This document shows positions 26,591 through 35,301 of a stretch of DNA of 64,000 nt, one piece after another. Made by a program: the position numbers and the translations under genes. The notes beneath the pieces were generated by a model. It searched no databases. It was not told the origin of the DNA and was given only the letters and a program-made list of their open reading frames with translations. Position 1 is the first letter of the stretch, and every line of letters starts with the position of its first letter. The stretch lies in contig NZ_JACHBR010000001.1 of assembly GCF_014200435.1 (NCBI RefSeq), positions 5,708,001-5,772,000 of the forward strand, read 5' to 3'. Source of the DNA: Sphaerisporangium krabiense (GTDB lineage: Bacteria > Actinomycetota > Actinomycetes > Streptosporangiales > Streptosporangiaceae).

Positions 26591-29500
26591 ATGGCTGATT
26601 CGTTTGTGCATCTGCACGTCCACACCGAGTACTCCATGCTGGACGGAGCGGCCCGGCTGAAGCAGATGTTCAAACAGGTCGGCGATCTCGGCATGCCCGC
26701 CATCGCGATCACCGACCACGGCAACATGCACGGCGCCTACGACTTCTACAGGCAGGCGACGGCGGCCGAGATCAAGCCCATCATCGGCATCGAGGCCTAC
26801 GTCGCCCCCGAGTCGCGGTTCAACAAGAAGCCCGTCGTGTGGGGCGAGCCGCACCAGAAGAGCGACGACGTCTCGGCCGGTGGCTACTACACCCACATGA
26901 CCATCTGGGCGCGCAACGCCACCGGCCTCGGCAACCTGATGAAGCTCTCCTCGCGCGCCTACACCGAGGGCTTCGTCCGCAAGTGGGCCCGCATGGACGC
27001 CGAGCTGCTCGCCGAGCACTCCGACGGCCTCATGGCCACCACCGGCTGCCCCTCCGGCGAGGTCCAGACCCGGCTGCGCCTCGGCCAGTACGACCAGGCC
27101 CTCGCCGCCGCCGCCCGCTACCAGGAGCTGTTCGGCAAGGAGAACTACTTCCTGGAGATCATGGACCACGGCCTCGACATCGAGCGCCGCGTCCGCGACG
27201 GCCTCACCCGCATCTCCAGGGAACTCGCCATCCCGCCGCTGGTGACCAACGACTCGCACTACACCTACGAGTCGGACTCCACCTCCCACGACGCCCTGCT
27301 GTGCATCCAGACCGGCAAGCAGCTCTCCGACCCCGACCGCTTCCGCTTCGACGGCAGCGGCTACTACGTCAAGACCGCCGACGAGATGCGCGCGGTCGAC
27401 TCCTCCGACCTGTGGGCCGAGGGCTGCCGCAACACGCTGCTCGTCGCCGAGCGCGTGGACCCCGAGGGCATGTTCGGTTTCAAGAACCTCATGCCCACCT
27501 TCCCGGTGCCCGAGGGCCACACCGAGGAGAGCTGGTTCCGCGAGGAGATCGCCCGCGGCATGGGCCGCCGCTTCCCCGAGGGCGTCGACGAGGTCCACCA
27601 GCGCCAGATCGAGTACGAGATGGACGTCATCCTCCAGATGGGGTTCCCCTCGTACTTCCTCGTGGTCGCCGACTTCATCATGTGGGCCAAGAACAACGGC
27701 ATCCGCGTCGGCCCCGGCCGAGGCTCCGCGGCGGGCTCGCTGGCGGCGTACGCGCTCGGCATCACCGACCTCGACCCCCTCCCGCACGGCCTGATCTTCG
27801 AGCGGTTCCTCAACCCCGACCGCGTCTCCATGCCCGACGTCGACATCGACTTCGACGAACGTCGCCGGGCCGACGTCATCCGCTACGTCACCGAGAAGTA
27901 CGGCGCCGACAAGGTCGCCATGATCGCCACCTTCGGCACCATCAAGGCGAAAGCGGCCATCAAGGACGCCGCCCGCGTCCTCGGCTACCCCTACGCCCTC
28001 GGCGACAAGGTGTCCAAGGCGTTCCCGCCCGCCGTGATGGGCAAGGACATCCCGCTCTCCGGCATCTTCGACAACGACCACCCCCGGTACAACGAGGCCG
28101 GCGAGCTGCGCAAGCTCTACGAGGAGGACGTCGACGTCAAGGCGGCCGTCGACCTCGGCAGGGGTCTGGAGGGCCTGATCCGGCAGACCGGCGTGCACGC
28201 CGCCGGCGTCATCATGTCGGCCGAGGTCCTCACCGACTACATCCCGATCATGCGCCGCGACTCCGACGGCGCGATCATCACGCAGTTCGACTACCCGACC
28301 TGCGAGACGCTCGGCCTGCTGAAGATGGACTTCCTGGGCCTGCGCAACCTCACGATCATCGACGACTGCCTGAAGATGATCGAGGGCAACACCGACAGCA
28401 TGATCGACCTGCTCAAGCTGCCGCTGGACGATCCGAAGACCTACGAACTGCTCGGCCGGGGCGACACGCTCGGAGTGTTCCAGCTCGACGGCGGCGGCAT
28501 GCGCTCGCTGCTGCGCCTCATGAAGCCCGACAACTTCGAGGACATCTCCGCCGTCGGCGCCCTCTACCGTCCCGGCCCCATGGGCGCCAACTCCCACACC
28601 AACTACGCGCTGCGCAAGAACGGCCAGCAGGAGATCACCCCGATCCACGAGGAGTTCCGCGAGTCGCTGGCCGAGATCCTCGGCACCACCTACGGCCTGA
28701 TCGTCTACCAGGAGCAGGTCATGGCCATCGCGCAGAAGGTCGCCGGGTTCTCGCTCGGCAAAGCGGACCTGCTGCGCCGCGCGATGGGCAAGAAGAAGAA
28801 GGCCGAGCTGGACAAGCAGTTCGAGTCCTTCGAGAAGGGCATGAAGGACAACGGCTACTCGGCCGCGGCGATCAAGACGTTGTGGGACATCCTTCTCCCG
28901 TTCTCCGACTACGCCTTCAACAAGGCCCACAGCGCCGCCTACGGCCTCGTCTCGTACTGGACGGCGTACCTCAAGGCCAACTACCCGGCCGAGTACATGG
29001 CCGCCCTGCTCACCTCCGTCAAGGACGACAAGGACAAGTCGGCCCTCTACCTCAACGAGTGCCGTCGCATGGGCATCAAGGTGCTCCCCCCGGACGTCAA
29101 CGACTCCGACTTCGACTTCACCCCGCGCGGCAGCGACATCCGCTTCGGCCTGTCGGCGATCCGCAACGTCGGCGGCAACGTCGTGGACGGCATCATCACC
29201 GCCCGCAAGCAGAAGAGCCGCTTCGCCGACTTCAAGGACTTCCTGCGCAAGGTGCCCGCGCTGGTCTGCAACAAGCGCGTCATCGAGTCCCTGATCAAGG
29301 CCGGCGCGTTCGACTCCCTCGGCCACCAGCGCAAGGGCCTGGTCATGGTGCACGAGCAGGCCGTCGACGCCATCATCGACATCAAGAAGAACGAGGCCAT
29401 CGGGCAGGACTCCCTGTTCGGTGCCATCGACGGCGCCGAGGACCAGACCTTCGACGTGCAGATCCCGCCCGGCGAGTGGGACAAGTCCACGCTGCTGGTC

Positions 29501-30112
29501 TTCGAGCGCGAGATGCTCGGCCTGTACGTCTCCGACCACCCGCTGTTCGGCGTGGAGCACATCCTGTCCGCCGGGGCCGACTGCTCCATCGCCGCCCTGC
29601 AGGACGACCAGCGCCCGGACGGCCAGGTCGTCACGGTCGGCGGCATCCTCACCGGCCTCCAGCGCAAGGTCACCAAGAAGGGCGACACCTGGGTGCTCAC
29701 CACCCTGGAGGACCTCGAAGGCGCCATCGAGGTGATGATCTTCCCCTCGGCCTACCAGCTCTGCTCCACCGTCCTCGCCGAGGACGCCATCGTCTTCGTC
29801 AAGGGACGCCTCGACAAGCGCGAGGACGTCGCCAAGGTCGTCGCCATGGAGGTCACCGCCCCCGACCTCACCCAGGAGGCCGGCGGCCCCCTCGTCGTCA
29901 GCCTCGCCCTCACCCGCTGCACCCCCCCGGTGATCGGCCGCCTCAAGGAGGTCCTCACCACCCACCGCGGCACCACCGAGGTCCACCTCCAGCTCCACAA
30001 CGGCCCCAAGACCACGATCATGCGCCTGGACGACCGCCTCCGCGTGGCCCCCTCCCCCTCCCTCATGGGCGACCTGAAACAACTCCTGGGCCCCACCTGC
30101 CTGGGCGCCTGA
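26591..30112 (+). CDS. dnaE: DNA polymerase III subunit alpha
   Basis: This 1173-residue DnaE1-type replicative polymerase has an N-terminal PHP domain (VHLHVHTEYSMLDGA, AITDHGNMHGA). The catalytic palm has the PDVDIDFDERRR aspartates near residues 416-420 and GPGRGSAAGSLAAYALGIT. The thumb and fingers contain LYRPGPMGANSHTNYALRKNG and EQVMAIAQKVAGFSLGKADLLRRAMGKK. The HhH region and an OB-fold are near residue 1000 (VVTVGGILTGLQRKVTKKGDTW). ATG 26591 follows GAGGGGAGAGG. It is a lone gene with a hairpin directly after its stop. Confidence 0.98.
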   Translation: MADSFVHLHVHTEYSMLDGAARLKQMFKQVGDLGMPAIAITDHGNMHGAYDFYRQATAAEIKPIIGIEAYVAPESRFNKKPVVWGEPHQKSDDVSAGGYYTHMTIWARNATGLGNLMKLSSRAYTEGFVRKWARMDAELLAEHSDGLMATTGCPSGEVQTRLRLGQYDQALAAAARYQELFGKENYFLEIMDHGLDIERRVRDGLTRISRELAIPPLVTNDSHYTYESDSTSHDALLCIQTGKQLSDPDRFRFDGSGYYVKTADEMRAVDSSDLWAEGCRNTLLVAERVDPEGMFGFKNLMPTFPVPEGHTEESWFREEIARGMGRRFPEGVDEVHQRQIEYEMDVILQMGFPSYFLVVADFIMWAKNNGIRVGPGRGSAAGSLAAYALGITDLDPLPHGLIFERFLNPDRVSMPDVDIDFDERRRADVIRYVTEKYGADKVAMIATFGTIKAKAAIKDAARVLGYPYALGDKVSKAFPPAVMGKDIPLSGIFDNDHPRYNEAGELRKLYEEDVDVKAAVDLGRGLEGLIRQTGVHAAGVIMSAEVLTDYIPIMRRDSDGAIITQFDYPTCETLGLLKMDFLGLRNLTIIDDCLKMIEGNTDSMIDLLKLPLDDPKTYELLGRGDTLGVFQLDGGGMRSLLRLMKPDNFEDISAVGALYRPGPMGANSHTNYALRKNGQQEITPIHEEFRESLAEILGTTYGLIVYQEQVMAIAQKVAGFSLGKADLLRRAMGKKKKAELDKQFESFEKGMKDNGYSAAAIKTLWDILLPFSDYAFNKAHSAAYGLVSYWTAYLKANYPAEYMAALLTSVKDDKDKSALYLNECRRMGIKVLPPDVNDSDFDFTPRGSDIRFGLSAIRNVGGNVVDGIITARKQKSRFADFKDFLRKVPALVCNKRVIESLIKAGAFDSLGHQRKGLVMVHEQAVDAIIDIKKNEAIGQDSLFGAIDGAEDQTFDVQIPPGEWDKSTLLVFEREMLGLYVSDHPLFGVEHILSAGADCSIAALQDDQRPDGQVVTVGGILTGLQRKVTKKGDTWVLTTLEDLEGAIEVMIFPSAYQLCSTVLAEDAIVFVKGRLDKREDVAKVVAMEVTAPDLTQEAGGPLVVSLALTRCTPPVIGRLKEVLTTHRGTTEVHLQLHNGPKTTIMRLDDRLRVAPSPSLMGDLKQLLGPTCLGA

Positions 30113-30128
30113 CCTGTTGAGCACCGAA

Positions 30129-30152
30129 GCGCCCGCGAAACCTCGCGGGCGC
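30129..30152 (+). terminator. Hairpin terminator of dnaE
   Basis: A perfect 10-bp GC-rich stem (30129-30138 with 30143-30152) and 4-base loop lies 17 bases after the dnaE stop. There is no T-tract. Confidence 0.7.
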
Positions 30153-30612
30153 GAGTCGAGGTCGGCGCGCGACGGCTCGTACTCGTCATGGACACGAGCG
30201 TCCTGCGCGGAGAGTCCGGCGAGACCGGCGCCCACGAAGGCAGCGCAGCCGCGCTCTCCTCGACCCACCTGCGGCGGAACATAGGGATGCCCTGTCCCGG
30301 AAATGGAGCCTTCGGCGCGCCCTATCTCAGGCGACCCTGACCTCGTCCAAGTCCCGCCGCCCCGCCCTACCGCCCGGCGGCGCGGGCGTGGGTCTCGCCG
30401 AGACTCCTGAGGCCATTCCCGCTCTTCCCGTCTTCATGGATGTGGAGCCGCAAGCTCGATCGACGTCCTGGGAAGCGCATCGACGCCGACCGGTACATGC
30501 CGCTCAGGGGGCTGGCGTCGCAGGGTGCGGCTTCCCTTGCCAAGCGCCACGAGCAGAACCAGACCATCTTCCCCAGCGATGATCCCTCGTCCACTGCGGG
30601 CACACTGGTGGG
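30153..30612. other. Intergenic region without a supported gene
   Basis: About 460 bases lie between the dnaE terminator and the lipoprotein gene. Short open frames exist on both strands, but none has a credible ribosome-binding site, a recognisable domain or a coding pattern I trust. No repeats or RNA genes were recognised. Confidence 0.4.
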
Positions 30613-31212
30613 ATGCGCATTCGATGGACGGTCGTCGCTCTGACGCTGGGGCTGGTCGCGTGTAGCTCCGGTGGGCCGAGTGGTCCTCAGGTTCGGCGGG
30701 GGCCGGCCGTCTCTGCGTCGGGCTCTGCGTCGGTCTCTGTGTCGGGCTCGCCGGCGGGGGCCGTGACGGTCAGGTGTGATGCGGCGATCGGGAGTGAGCA
30801 CGTTCCGCCTGCTGGATTCGAGGTCATCGGTGGCGCGGTCGCGCTGCCGGCGGGGCCGGCTCGCACGCGAGCCTTACAGGCGGGGGTGGGGGACCTGCCT
30901 GACGGGGGCACGGGGTTGTTCGCGAAGCAGGGGCTGCTCGTGCGGCGCGGTGAGATGGTCGAACTGATCGTTCCGGAGGAACTCCGCGGCCGGTTCTGGC
31001 TGGAGTGGGGTGGCCTGCGGACGCCGAGCGATCACGTGGTGGTCGATCGCTGTGATGGGAACGACGAGTGGGTGGTTTTCGTGGGGGGCTACTTCGTGCG
31101 GCGAGCCGCATGCCTCCCGGTGATGGTGCGCGTCCGGGGTGGTGAACCACGGCAGGTCCACATCGGTGTCGGCGCGCCGTGCCCGGGCCAGAGCCCGGCT
31201 CCCCGGATATGA
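30613..31212 (+). CDS. Putative lipoprotein of unknown function
   Basis: The 199-residue product has a lipoprotein signal peptide, MRIRWTVVALTLGLVACSSG, with lipobox LVAC and Cys 17 as the predicted lipidated residue. A Ser/Gly-rich linker (about 18-50) follows, then a soluble domain of about 145 residues with four cysteines (RCDA, DRCDG, AACLPV, APCPG). No family was recognised. ATG 30613 has only a weak GGTGGG ribosome-binding site. It stands alone between dnaE and the tetR/MFS pair. Confidence 0.7.
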   Translation: MRIRWTVVALTLGLVACSSGGPSGPQVRRGPAVSASGSASVSVSGSPAGAVTVRCDAAIGSEHVPPAGFEVIGGAVALPAGPARTRALQAGVGDLPDGGTGLFAKQGLLVRRGEMVELIVPEELRGRFWLEWGGLRTPSDHVVVDRCDGNDEWVVFVGGYFVRRAACLPVMVRVRGGEPRQVHIGVGAPCPGQSPAPRI

Positions 31213-31564
31213 CGCCCGGCTCCCCGGTGTGACCGGTCGTGCGTGCGCGTCATGCGGCAGCGGCGTGTGGTCGACGCCCTGGCGATGTGCCGCGCGTGGT
31301 GTTGATCGAATGGTCGGGTCTGGGTGTTCTGGTGGCCGGGGTGTGGTGAGCCCACCCGTGCGGCGCCGTCGTGGCCGAGCGCCGTGATCCCACCCAGAAG
31401 TACGCCCCAGGCCGGGCGCCCTATCAGGGATGCCGTCGGGTGCCGTTGAGAGCCGTTGCGGAACGTGTCGGCGGCACGTGCCGACGTCATCTCTTCAGAG
31501 CTTCCGCGGCAAGCCTGGGGCAGCGGCTCAGCGTGCCGCAAGTGCCCATGGAGGGCTGAGAAAC
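31213..31564. other. Intergenic region without a supported gene
   Basis: These 352 bases lie between the lipoprotein gene and the convergent tetR gene. No hairpin of terminator quality, repeat or gene was recognised. Open frames here lack start signals and family resemblance. Confidence 0.35.
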
Positions 31565-32164
31565 CTAGCCGCGACGGCTGGTCCCGGAGGCGGCGGACAG
31601 CAAGGTGAGTGCGGCTTCGCGTGCGTGCTCGCCTGCGCTGGTCCCGTCCTGATGTGTGGCGACGACGGTGGCGCCCTCGACCAGCATGAGCAACTGCCGG
31701 CCCAGCAGGTGTGGATGGGACGCTCCGGCGCGCTCGGCGATGCCGGTGAAGAGCTCCAGGTAGCGGTCGAGATGGCGCGTGGTGATGGCGCGGACGGCCT
31801 CGACATGGTGCTGGGCGGCGGCGTTCAGCATCGCACAGCCGCGGAAGACCGGGTCGTCGTACCACTCCTGCAGGGCGTCGAACACCGCGGCGAGCTGGGC
31901 GCGGGGGTCGTCCCCCGCGGCCGCGGCGGCCCTGGCCAGCCAGTGCGTCACCCGTTCGCTGCGCGCCCTGAGCATGGCCTCGACCAGTCCGTCCTTGGTG
32001 CCGAAGTGCCGGTACAGCGTCTCCTTGGACACGCCGATGCGGGCGCACAGCTCGGCGACGCCGATGCCGTCGAGCCCGCGCTCGTACAGCACTCGGGTCG
32101 CCGCTTCGAGGATGGTGGCGCGTGTGCGCTCCGGGTCGAGCGTCGAGCCCTTGGGTACCGGCAT
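31565..32164 (-). CDS. TetR/AcrR-family transcriptional regulator
   Basis: The 199-residue repressor has an N-terminal TetR helix-turn-helix (about 10-57): RTRATILEAATRVLYERGLDG, IGVAELCARIGVSKETLYRHF and GTKDGLVEAML. The C-terminal helical ligand domain is typical in length. ATG 32164 has no Shine-Dalgarno and may be read from a leaderless transcript. It is divergent from the MFS transporter gene across 77 bases that hold two operator-like sites, so it probably represses both itself and the transporter (inference). Confidence 0.9.
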   Translation of the reverse strand: MPVPKGSTLDPERTRATILEAATRVLYERGLDGIGVAELCARIGVSKETLYRHFGTKDGLVEAMLRARSERVTHWLARAAAAAGDDPRAQLAAVFDALQEWYDDPVFRGCAMLNAAAQHHVEAVRAITTRHLDRYLELFTGIAERAGASHPHLLGRQLLMLVEGATVVATHQDGTSAGEHAREAALTLLSAASGTSRRG

Positions 32165-32173
32165 ACCCAGATG

Positions 32174-32224
32174 GTACCGGTCGGTTCGATCGCTGCTAAC
32201 ATCCGAGATCGTACCGATCGGTTC
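32174..32224. promoter_or_regulatory. Paired TetR operator-like sites between tetR and the MFS gene
   Basis: Two near-identical 14-base sites, GTACCGGTCGGTTC (32174-32187) and GTACCGATCGGTTC (32211-32224), start 37 bases apart. The core ACCGATCGGT of the second is a perfect palindrome, and the first differs from it at one base. Their position over both divergent promoters fits TetR autoregulation. Confidence 0.7.
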
Positions 32225-32241
32225 CATCTCTGGAGTCCGCC

Positions 32242-33429
32242 TTGTCCGACCCTCACCTCCTCGGCCCGTCGATGCGGCAGGCGGCGCGGCTGGCCCTCGG
32301 CACCGCCTCGGCCCTCGGGCTGGCACGCTTCGCCTACGGACTGCTGCTGCCCGCCATGCGCGACGACCTCGGCTGGTCGTTGGCCGAAGCCGGGGCGATG
32401 AACACCGCCAACGGGCTCGGTTACCTGGTCGGCGCGGTGGCGACCGCCGTCGTCGCGCGCCGCCGGGGCGCCGCCGCCACCTTCCGCTGGGGCATGGTCC
32501 TGATCGCGGCGGCGCTGGCCGCCACCGCGATCACCGATGACTATTCGGCACTGCTGACCGCACGAGCCGCCGCCGGGGCGGCGGGAGCGGCCGTGTTCGT
32601 CACCGGCGGCGTGATCGCCTCACGCATCGCCGCCCGCGCCGCCTCCAGCGCGCCCATCACCGTGTACTTCGCCGGCGCCGGGCTGGGCATCGCCGCCGGC
32701 GGCGCCGCCATCCCCCCGGTGGCCGATCACTGGCGCCTCGCCTGGATCGGCCTGGGCCTCGCCGCCACCGTGGCCGCACTTGTCAGCCGGACCGCCGCGA
32801 ACACCGGACGGGAAGAGCCGGCCGCCACCGCCGGCCGGGCCCGCCTGCGCCCGCTGTGGGGAATCGCCCTGGCCTACCTGCTGTTCGCCGCCGGCTACAT
32901 CACCTACATCACCTTCCTGTCCGCCTACCTCGCCGACCTGCGTGCCCCGCTCGGGCAGGTGGTGCTCACCTGGACGGCGCTGGGCCTGGCCGTCGTGGCG
33001 GCGCCCGCGCTGTGGAGCCGTCCGACAACCCACTGGCCCGGCACCCGGGCCCTGACCTGTCTGCTCGCCACCCTGGCCGGCGGCGCGGCACTGGCCCTGG
33101 CCGCGCCGGCGCCACCGGTCATCCTCGCCTCGGCGATCGTCTACGGGGCGACGTTCATGGGCGTCCCCGCCGCCGTCACCACGCTCATCAAGGTCCACAC
33201 CCCGTCCGCCGACTGGACCGCCACCCTGTCGGCCTTCACCATGCTGTTCGCGGCCGGTCAGACCGCGGGCCCATGGCTGGCCGGGCACCTCGCCGACCGC
33301 ACCTCGACCGATGCCGCCCCCGCCTGGACCGCGATCCTGTGCGCCGCCGCGGCGCTGATCGCCGCGATAGCGGGCCGCTCCCTTCGGGACGCGGCGCCTC
33401 GGCCGAGCGTCATCGAGACGAACACCTGA
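32242..33429 (+). CDS. MFS transporter, YbfB/YjiJ-like
   Basis: The 395-residue permease has about 12 hydrophobic segments. The first TM block contains LGLARFAYGLLLPAMRDDLGWS and AGAMNTANGLGYLVGA, signature-like for the YbfB/YjiJ branch of the major facilitator superfamily. The substrate is unknown; control by a divergent TetR suggests a drug or metabolite efflux role (inference). The start is TTG 32242 with TGGAG about six bases upstream. The next gene encodes a hydrolase and lies 81 bases on, so co-transcription is possible. Confidence 0.85.
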   Translation: MSDPHLLGPSMRQAARLALGTASALGLARFAYGLLLPAMRDDLGWSLAEAGAMNTANGLGYLVGAVATAVVARRRGAAATFRWGMVLIAAALAATAITDDYSALLTARAAAGAAGAAVFVTGGVIASRIAARAASSAPITVYFAGAGLGIAAGGAAIPPVADHWRLAWIGLGLAATVAALVSRTAANTGREEPAATAGRARLRPLWGIALAYLLFAAGYITYITFLSAYLADLRAPLGQVVLTWTALGLAVVAAPALWSRPTTHWPGTRALTCLLATLAGGAALALAAPAPPVILASAIVYGATFMGVPAAVTTLIKVHTPSADWTATLSAFTMLFAAGQTAGPWLAGHLADRTSTDAAPAWTAILCAAAALIAAIAGRSLRDAAPRPSVIETNT

Positions 33430-33510
33430 CGCGGGACCCGACGGGCTCCGCGGCAGGCATCCACGAACAGCATCCGACAGCGACATCCGACAACGACAAG
33501 GAGCATGGCC

Positions 33511-34185
33511 ATGGCCACGTTCGTCCTGATCCCTGGAATGTGCCACGGCGGCTGGTGTTTCGACGAGCTCGCCGAACGACTACGCGACCATGGCCACCGC
33601 GCCTGCCCGCTGACGTTGACCGGCCTCGGTGAACGCAGCCACCTGCTGCACGGCACGGTGAACCTCGACACCCACATCCAGGACGTGACCGGCGTCCTGG
33701 CGGCCGAGAACATCCACGATGCCGTGCTGGTCGGCCACAGCTACGGCGGAATGGTGATCACCGGAGTCGCCGACCGCATGCCCGGCCGCGTGGCCGCCTT
33801 GGTGTACCTGGACGCCATGGTGCCGGGGAACGGGGACTCCTGCTGGAGTCTGGTCACCGATCGCGAGCGGCAGTGGTACACCGACGTGGTGGAGACCGGC
33901 TACGCGGTACGACCGCTGCCGTTCTTCGATACCCGCGCCACACCCCACCCGCTGGCCTCGCTGTTCCAGCCGCTCCGGCTCACCGGCGACGTCACGAAGA
34001 GCCGGCGCCAGGTCTACGTGTACGCCGCCGGATGGGACGGCGAGTCCCCTTTCACCCCTGTCCACGAACGGCTGCGCGAGGACCCCGCGTGGACCACGCA
34101 CGCGCTCGACGGCGGGCACAACCTCATGCGGGACACGCCGCTGGAGCTGCTGAAGATCCTGCTCGACGCCGGGGAACCGTACTGA
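33511..34185 (+). CDS. Alpha/beta hydrolase (EstC/salicylate-esterase-like)
   Basis: The 224-residue soluble hydrolase has the HG oxyanion motif PGMCHGGW and the nucleophile elbow LVGHSYGG (Ser about 77). A terminal LDGGHNLM provides the catalytic His. The pattern resembles the plant methyl-esterase/EstC group; the substrate is unknown. ATG 33511 is chosen over ATG 33505 because AAGGAG at 33498-33503 is correctly spaced only for the later codon. It may act on the compound exported by the upstream MFS protein (inference). Confidence 0.85.
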   Translation: MATFVLIPGMCHGGWCFDELAERLRDHGHRACPLTLTGLGERSHLLHGTVNLDTHIQDVTGVLAAENIHDAVLVGHSYGGMVITGVADRMPGRVAALVYLDAMVPGNGDSCWSLVTDRERQWYTDVVETGYAVRPLPFFDTRATPHPLASLFQPLRLTGDVTKSRRQVYVYAAGWDGESPFTPVHERLREDPAWTTHALDGGHNLMRDTPLELLKILLDAGEPY

Positions 34186-34224
34186 TCGATTCGGAGCGGC
34201 GTCTCCAGGTGGGAGACTGCCTCA

Positions 34225-35145
34225 ATGGGTTTCAACGGCATTGCGGCGGCGGCGGGGACTTGGGAGCTGGGGGACCTCACGGTCAACAGGCTGGGGTTCG
34301 GGGCCATGCGGCTGACGGGGAGCGCCGCGTTCCATCTGGGGGCGCCGAGGGGCCGCGAGCAGTCGATCGCCGTGCTGCGGCGGGCGGTCGAGCTGGGAGT
34401 GAACCACATCGACACGGCCGCGTTCTACTTCTCGGCGCTGCGGTCCGCCAACGAACTGATCAACCGGGCGCTGGCCCCGTATCCGGACGGTCTGGTCATC
34501 GTCCCCAAGGTGGGGCCGAGGCGCGACGAGTCGGGCGGGTGGGCCACGTGGGCGACCCCAGAGGAGCTGCGCGGCCAGGTGGAGGAGAACATCCGCCAGC
34601 TGGGGGTGGACCACCTCGACGTGGTGAACCTGCGGGTCAACAGGACCGGGTCGATCGCCGAGCACTTCGGCGCCTTGGCCGACCTTCGGAAAGAGGGGCT
34701 CGTTCGCCATCTCGGCGTCTCGAACGTCAGCGTGAAGCAGCTCGCCGAGGCACAGGACATCGCCCCGGTGGTGTGCGTGCAGAACCGCTACGGCATCGAC
34801 ACCCGGCCGGCCGACTCCGAGGAGGTCCTGCGGGTCTGCGGCGAGCAGGGCATCGCGTTCGTGCCGTTCTTCGCGATCGCCGGCGAAGGACGTGAACAGG
34901 GCGCCCCCGCCACCCACGACGCGGCGGTGACCGAGATCGCCCGCGCGCACGGCGCGACCCCGGCGCAGGTCCGCCTGGCCTGGACCCTCCACCAGGGCCC
35001 GCACGTCCTGGCCATCCCCGGCACCGGCGACCCCGCCCACCTGGAGCAGAACGTCGCCGCCGCCGCCCTCCGCCTCTCCGCGGCCGACCTCACCCGCCTG
35101 AGCTCTCTCCCCTCCGGCGACCCCCAGCGTCTCCCGCGGCCATGA
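34225..35145 (+). CDS. Aldo/keto reductase
   Basis: The 306-residue NADP(H)-dependent oxidoreductase has the AKR TIM-barrel pattern: NRLGFGAMRLTG, GVNHIDTAAFYFS (catalytic Asp and Tyr), IVPKVGP (Lys), DHLDVVNLRVNR in the position of the catalytic His strand, LRHLGVSN-like VRHLGVSNVS, and the C-terminal cofactor loop LAIPGTGDPAHLEQNV. The His is replaced by Asn in VVNLR, as in some bacterial AKR subfamilies. ATG 34225 has GGTGGGAG upstream. A decayed partial copy lies at 39280-39480. Confidence 0.9.
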   Translation: MGFNGIAAAAGTWELGDLTVNRLGFGAMRLTGSAAFHLGAPRGREQSIAVLRRAVELGVNHIDTAAFYFSALRSANELINRALAPYPDGLVIVPKVGPRRDESGGWATWATPEELRGQVEENIRQLGVDHLDVVNLRVNRTGSIAEHFGALADLRKEGLVRHLGVSNVSVKQLAEAQDIAPVVCVQNRYGIDTRPADSEEVLRVCGEQGIAFVPFFAIAGEGREQGAPATHDAAVTEIARAHGATPAQVRLAWTLHQGPHVLAIPGTGDPAHLEQNVAAAALRLSAADLTRLSSLPSGDPQRLPRP

Positions 35146-35301
35146 CAAGCGGAGAGGACGCGACGCCCGCGTACGGTCGGTGGACGCCGGTCGCACGCCG
35201 AGTCCGCGGCCCGTCATCCGCGGACGGTGTCCATCCGGCCGGTGGCGACCGTACTTTCGGCCGAGGACCTCATCCGCGTCCGATGGGGACCATGGCACTC
35301 C

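Noticed and set aside
26492..30268. A 1258-codon open frame on the minus strand opposite dnaE
   Set aside because: It is antisense to a fully conserved DnaE, has the Val/Gly/Asp/His-rich composition typical of GC-rich shadow frames, and has no recognisable motif.
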